DNA of 64,000 nucleotides. Origin: Phoenix dactylifera (Eukaryota > Streptophyta > Magnoliopsida > Arecales > Arecaceae). The stretch is taken from the NCBI RefSeq assembly GCF_009389715.1, contig NC_052400.1:18941674-19005673 (forward strand), read 5' to 3'. The notes below the pieces were generated by a model, which worked only from the letters and a program-made list of their open reading frames with translations, was not told the DNA's origin and searched no databases. Below, piece after piece: positions 60,701 through 64,000 of the stretch (positions within the stretch are counted from its first letter, which is position 1; each line of letters opens with the position of its first letter). A program made the translations under genes and the position numbers.

Positions 60701-63076
60701 GAATCACCAAATAACTCATGGTCTTTGCATCCATTTCTTTCCTCCTGTTCCCACAGCTCAGAGTTTGAATATGAGCGAGGGCTGAGAAGATCCTCGGAAG
60801 AATATGGACAAGACCTACAGAATGTGTCATCATCTGAATCTGAGCCACTGTCTGGCAAAGGAACAGCAGGTTCTGGAAGCAACTGAAATGATGGAAACAT
60901 CAAATCTTCAATGCTTTCATGGAGATTGCCATTGGGAAATTCCAGTTTCAATTTGGATTCCAAACCATTCATAGGATGAAAAGAGATCTTCATGTGTTCA
61001 AGTGGTGGAGAGGATTGCTCTGAGTAATGTGAAGTAGAAGAGATAGACTTTTTCAATGATCCATGTCCAATCTTTTCTTTGCTGTTCTCTTCATTAGAAT
61101 CCTGAGATTCAACTCCAGTTGGTGCTTTCTGGTGGTTACTTGGAAGGCAACTCTCCTCTGACTTCCTTCCTTCAGCATTCATAGTTCCAGTCGATGTAGT
61201 ATGTGATGCTTTTCTAAGAGTATTTCCAAGAAATCTCTGTGCAAGGCCAGTAAAACTGGATGAGATAATATTTGTGCTTTGGCCAGCTTCGCTGCATTGT
61301 GACTCAATATTACAAGTAGCTGATCGTTCAGCTTCAGGAGCAAGACCATTGTTTCTTGTTAGATCAGGTTCATCAGGGAGAGCATAAATGCTAGTAAAGG
61401 ATGGGGAACAAGATGACATCTGCTTGATAGGCCTATCCCCATGTAGGTATGCTTTGAAGGATGGGGAACAATTGGTTGCATCATGCTGTTGCACCACATT
61501 ATATGCTTCGACAAACATGTGATCACCACTTAAATTACTCTGAACCAAGGAATATGAAGTAGATAGTGTCCCATCCATTTCCTTCATCGAGCTGAAACCA
61601 TTTGATATGCTTTCATTTGGCATATCTAAAGTGTCTGATTTGGAAACTAATCCATGAGCGTGCAACTTAGTCTTTTCTGCGTCACTTGAAAAATCACATG
61701 CACAGCTTTTAGAATCAGATACAATATTCTGGCTTGCAGTATTTGGAATACCAAGATCTGGAGGTTTTGAAGGTTCGAAACCAAAAAGGCCAGCATTTGT
61801 CCACAGTTTAATGGAAGACATGTCAGCAGTATCAACAGAAGGAGAATGTTGAGATATGGATGTCTCTACTGGAGCTTCACTGCCTAATCTGGTTTGCAAA
61901 CTAGGAATGCCTGAATCAAGATATAGATCATTGCCAATGCCTTCAAAGCCATTCCTTCTCGTAATGTTGTGATAATTATTTTCAGAAAAATCATTGGCAA
62001 CAGAGCATTCTAGGTTGGAAGCATAGTCAGTCATGTGAGGTGACTGCACAAATTCCAAACTATTTGAAGAGACCAAGTTTGAAAATTTTGGAGACACAAC
62101 TTGGTTCAAGAGCCCGTCAGATGCATTCAAAGATTCATTATCACAGGAATCAGGATTTTTCCCAGCTGTCACCGGAATCTTTCCGGTTCCAGATTCCATT
62201 CCTTGAGAATGGAAGTTAGATACAGAGTTCACTTCCCGTTTGGTTTGGCACTCAGCTTCTGTATCTGCCTCAGATTCTAGTGTATTAAGTGCATCCATAT
62301 AGTTATCCGTCTCGCTTGTGACTTCATCAATGTGATTCACACCAGATAATGATACTGGTACTTTAGCAATATCAAACAAGATGTCTTCTTGCTCTGAGAC
62401 TTCAATTTCAGTATGATCCATCTTTGGTGGTTCAGAGTTTACTGGCAGAGACTCTGAATCTTGGACCTTATCTGCAATTATGTGATCGCACGATATGGGA
62501 CTGGTAGACTTAACAATTTCAATTTTTTCATCCCATGTAACAGAAGATGATTTGTCAACGCTCTGCCCTTGCAAAGAATCATGTTGAGAATTACTATCTG
62601 CAACATCTCCATTCGGTTCATCATGTAAAACAGAAGCACAAGCACCACTTTGTTTGATATGTAACTCAAAATCAGACAGGCTATCATATTCTTGGACAAC
62701 AGGCACCACTGAATGGTTTGTATCTGAAACTTGTTCAACATAGTTGGACCTAATCTCTGAACCAAAAGGCCTGGATTCACCAGCAAGTTCAGGATTTAAT
62801 CTAATATCAGGTGTTGATATATTCTCGGTGGAAGAGCTTTCCGCACCAGTGCTTGGAGATGCAAAACGTAAGATGCTAGCTAGGCTGTTAGTTTCACATA
62901 TATCGATATATAAGATTAGTGTAATATGTTCCAATAAAGAAGACAGGCATTGTTTACTAGTAATCCATTGCATGTTGCCTAGAATCGGAAGAACCATTCA
63001 GAAGAAAATACCTGTTATTGTGCCGCGATATGTAGGCTGCATGAACTTCTCCATTCCTCAGATGTGATCCTTTTCT
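57734..63076 (-). CDS. SCAR/WAVE-family protein, C-terminal part (gene runs off the right edge)
   Basis: Exons in transcript order: 63012-63076, 60235-62884, 60029-60124 and/or 58418-58522, 57869-57979 (end near 57869), 57734-57787. Upstream exons, including the N-terminal SCAR homology domain, lie beyond 64000. The large 2650-nt exon encodes a low-complexity, Ser-rich middle region and a proline run (PPPPPLPPMQWRITKPS). The C-terminus is a VCA module: the WH2 actin-binding part REELLLQIRNKTFNLRRT, a connector NVNVSAILEKANAIRQAF and an acidic tail GGDEGGDDDNWSDG with the conserved Trp that contacts Arp2/3. In plants SCAR works in the WAVE complex to activate Arp2/3 actin branching, affecting cell shape. 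An extra copy of the exon that starts the WH2 lies at 60029-60124. All junctions named here keep frame. Confidence 0.88.
58418..58522 (-). other. Duplicated SCAR exon, downstream copy
   Basis: A 105-nt phase 0-0 exon encoding HDQQKLNGHKRLENENASNK then DLDEREELLLQIRNK. It has a proper acceptor (TTTGCAG) and donor (AAG/GTAAAT). Its end plus the next exon (TFNLRRT) forms the WH2 motif. It is the better-matching WH2 half. Confidence 0.75.
59282..59479 (-). mobile_element. tRNA-derived SINE between the duplicated SCAR exons
   Basis: On the minus strand an A-box-like TAGTTTAGTTGGTAAAG is followed by a B-box-like GGTTTGAGTCGCG, a body of about 90 bp and an (AAAG)n tail (TTTC repeats near 59300-59326 on the plus strand). 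CTCCAAAA occurs on both flanks (59282-59289 and 59472-59479), a possible target-site duplication. It lies in the 1.5-kb intron between the two copies of the duplicated exon. Confidence 0.7.
59475..59830. repeat. GGGTTGGGTT-rich degenerate repeat
   Basis: GGTTGGG, CCAACCCAAACCC and related text recur, like the UBC13 intron repeat at 17461-17998. The boundaries are not clear. It is in a SCAR intron next to the SINE. Confidence 0.45.
60029..60124 (-). other. Duplicated SCAR exon, upstream copy
   Basis: A 96-nt phase 0-0 exon encoding QDQQKLNGHKESNHVANN then KELREELLHHIRDK. Acceptor TTTGCAG and donor AAG/GTCTGT are intact and there is no stop. It is clearly homologous to 58418-58522 (shared DQQKLNGHK and the REELL..IR.K pattern). 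Splicing it directly to the TFNLRRT exon would also form a WH2 motif. Confidence 0.7.
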
Positions 63077-63611
63077 CTGTGCACGTTTGTATGTTACAGA
63101 AGATTTTTAGGTTTTGCAAGCATAAAAACTGCAGGTCATCGCATGAAGACACAGCTAAGAAATATATGACCAATGCTTATGGTTTCTAACTACATATCAT
63201 AGAAAGTATGACTAATTGGAGAACTTGTTTATTCACACCATAAACATTATCTTAAATGGCTGGCATAGTCCTTAACTTAGATAATGGAAGATTAAAGTTT
63301 TTGTAATAACTGCCAAGGATTATCTGTAATTTCTAATCCATTAACGAAGAATGTTCGACCATGGGCAGAGCCACATGGGCATGGGCTCTCTTTTTCCTTG
63401 GAATAGGAGGGATACTCCAGCCCTGAAGGTCAATTCAGGTCATGAATGGTCCATCAGAATTGACTCTTCCCAAAATTAGATATGCTTAACACAACTTGAT
63501 AGTTGTCAAACTTTTGTTGTGCCATAGAAGATTCCAACTTGTTTTGCTAAATGATATTTCCAATTCTAACCAAACACATTTAAGTTCAAACTAGGCATGT
63601 TACTCCTGATA
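63077..63611. other. SCAR intron sequence
   Basis: AT-rich intron upstream of the first SCAR exon in the window. I see no ORF or repeat in it. Confidence 0.5.
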
Positions 63612-64000
63612 ATAAGGTTGACCAGGGTCGGCGGAACCATTCCGAATCAGGCATTTCCGGTCATACCGAGCCGTCTCAACGGCGGATTAGGACGGTTCCG
63701 GCAATGAAAAAAAAATACGTTGCCAAAGGAGAAAAAGGAAAAGGAAAGAGAGGAAAAGAGAGGGCGAGTAGAGGAGGGAGGGAGAGGGAGAGGGAGGAAG
63801 AGAGAGGGATGTGAAGGCCAGCTGACAAAGGCCAGCGAGCCGCACGGAGGACGCTCCTCCGGGCTCCACGGCTGGGTCCCCTGTTTCGTTCCGTGGCCAG
63901 CTCCTCCACAGAGCTTTCCTCCGCCTCCTGGCCGGGTCGCCGGCCTCCGCCATCCTCCTCTCTCCCTCTCTCCCCCTTCTCCCTCTCTCGCTTTTTCTCT
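63612..64000. mobile_element. CCGG-rich/GA-rich repeat, cut by the window edge
   Basis: Starts with text like GGTTGACCAGGGTCGGCGG, then GGCATTTCCGGTCATACCGA and GGACGGTTCCGG, followed by a long GA/CT-rich core. The build matches the repeats at 28884 and 40297. ORFs here (both strands) look like low-complexity artefacts. The right end lies outside. Confidence 0.4.

Noticed and set aside
63676..63953. ORFs starting MEELATERNRG and MAEAGDPARRR
   Set aside because: They lie in a GA/CT-rich repeat; low-complexity Ser/Leu/Pro text with no domain.
1..64000. CRISPR array, operon, phage or integron signals
   Set aside because: The window is plant nuclear DNA; no regularly spaced repeats or bacterial-style gene order were seen.

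Overview
This is plant nuclear DNA. Every gene I recognise is a plant family with plant exon-intron structure, and the spaces and introns hold plant-type repeats (a solo LTR pair, tRNA-derived SINEs, a LINE 3' end, Tourist-like MITEs, a plastid DNA insertion). The long introns, repeat types and protein sequences fit a monocot, and my impression is a palm-like genome. That placement is inference and was not tested.

Layout. (1) 407-10043 (+): a CID/PAIP-type RNA-binding protein with a PAM2 motif and two RRMs, 10 exons. (2) 13119-21802 (-): the K63-specific ubiquitin E2 UBC13 (Arabidopsis UBC35/36 type), 8 exons and exactly 153 codons, convergent with gene 1. (3) 25577-34746 (-): an epsilon-group 14-3-3 protein, 7 exons. 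Its introns hold a gene-fragment-carrying repeat, a CCGGT-rich repeat, a LINE tail, a plastid trnT-rps4 insertion and a SINE. (4) 37309-38481 (-): an intronless, isolated gag-domain ORF without pol, possibly domesticated. (5) 41217-42074 (-): a heavy-metal-associated isoprenylated protein (HIPP) gene with intact ends but a broken middle. A MITE sits about 46 bp upstream of its TATA box. (6) 45562-53852 (-): a complete plant-type PEP carboxylase, 10 exons and 965 codons, with an alanine where C4 enzymes have serine. (7) 57734 to beyond the right edge (-): the C-terminal part of a SCAR/WAVE protein with a VCA module. One exon of the WH2 region is duplicated in tandem.

The genes are unrelated housekeeping or signalling genes (translation and mRNA, ubiquitin, 14-3-3, carbon metabolism, actin); nothing suggests a gene cluster. 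I reconstructed exon boundaries by hand from splice sites and protein similarity. The CDS lengths of the four complete genes (987, 462, 786 and 2898 nt) all divide by three, which supports the models.

The most interesting items are the duplicated in-phase WH2 exon in SCAR, a TIR-bounded repeat that seems to have captured the 5' part of a gene for a mitochondrion-targeted protein, the lone gag ORF, two GC-AG introns required by conserved protein sequence, the HIPP gene with promoter MITE and frame breaks, and several insertions with exact target-site duplications. I saw no clearly new multi-gene system.
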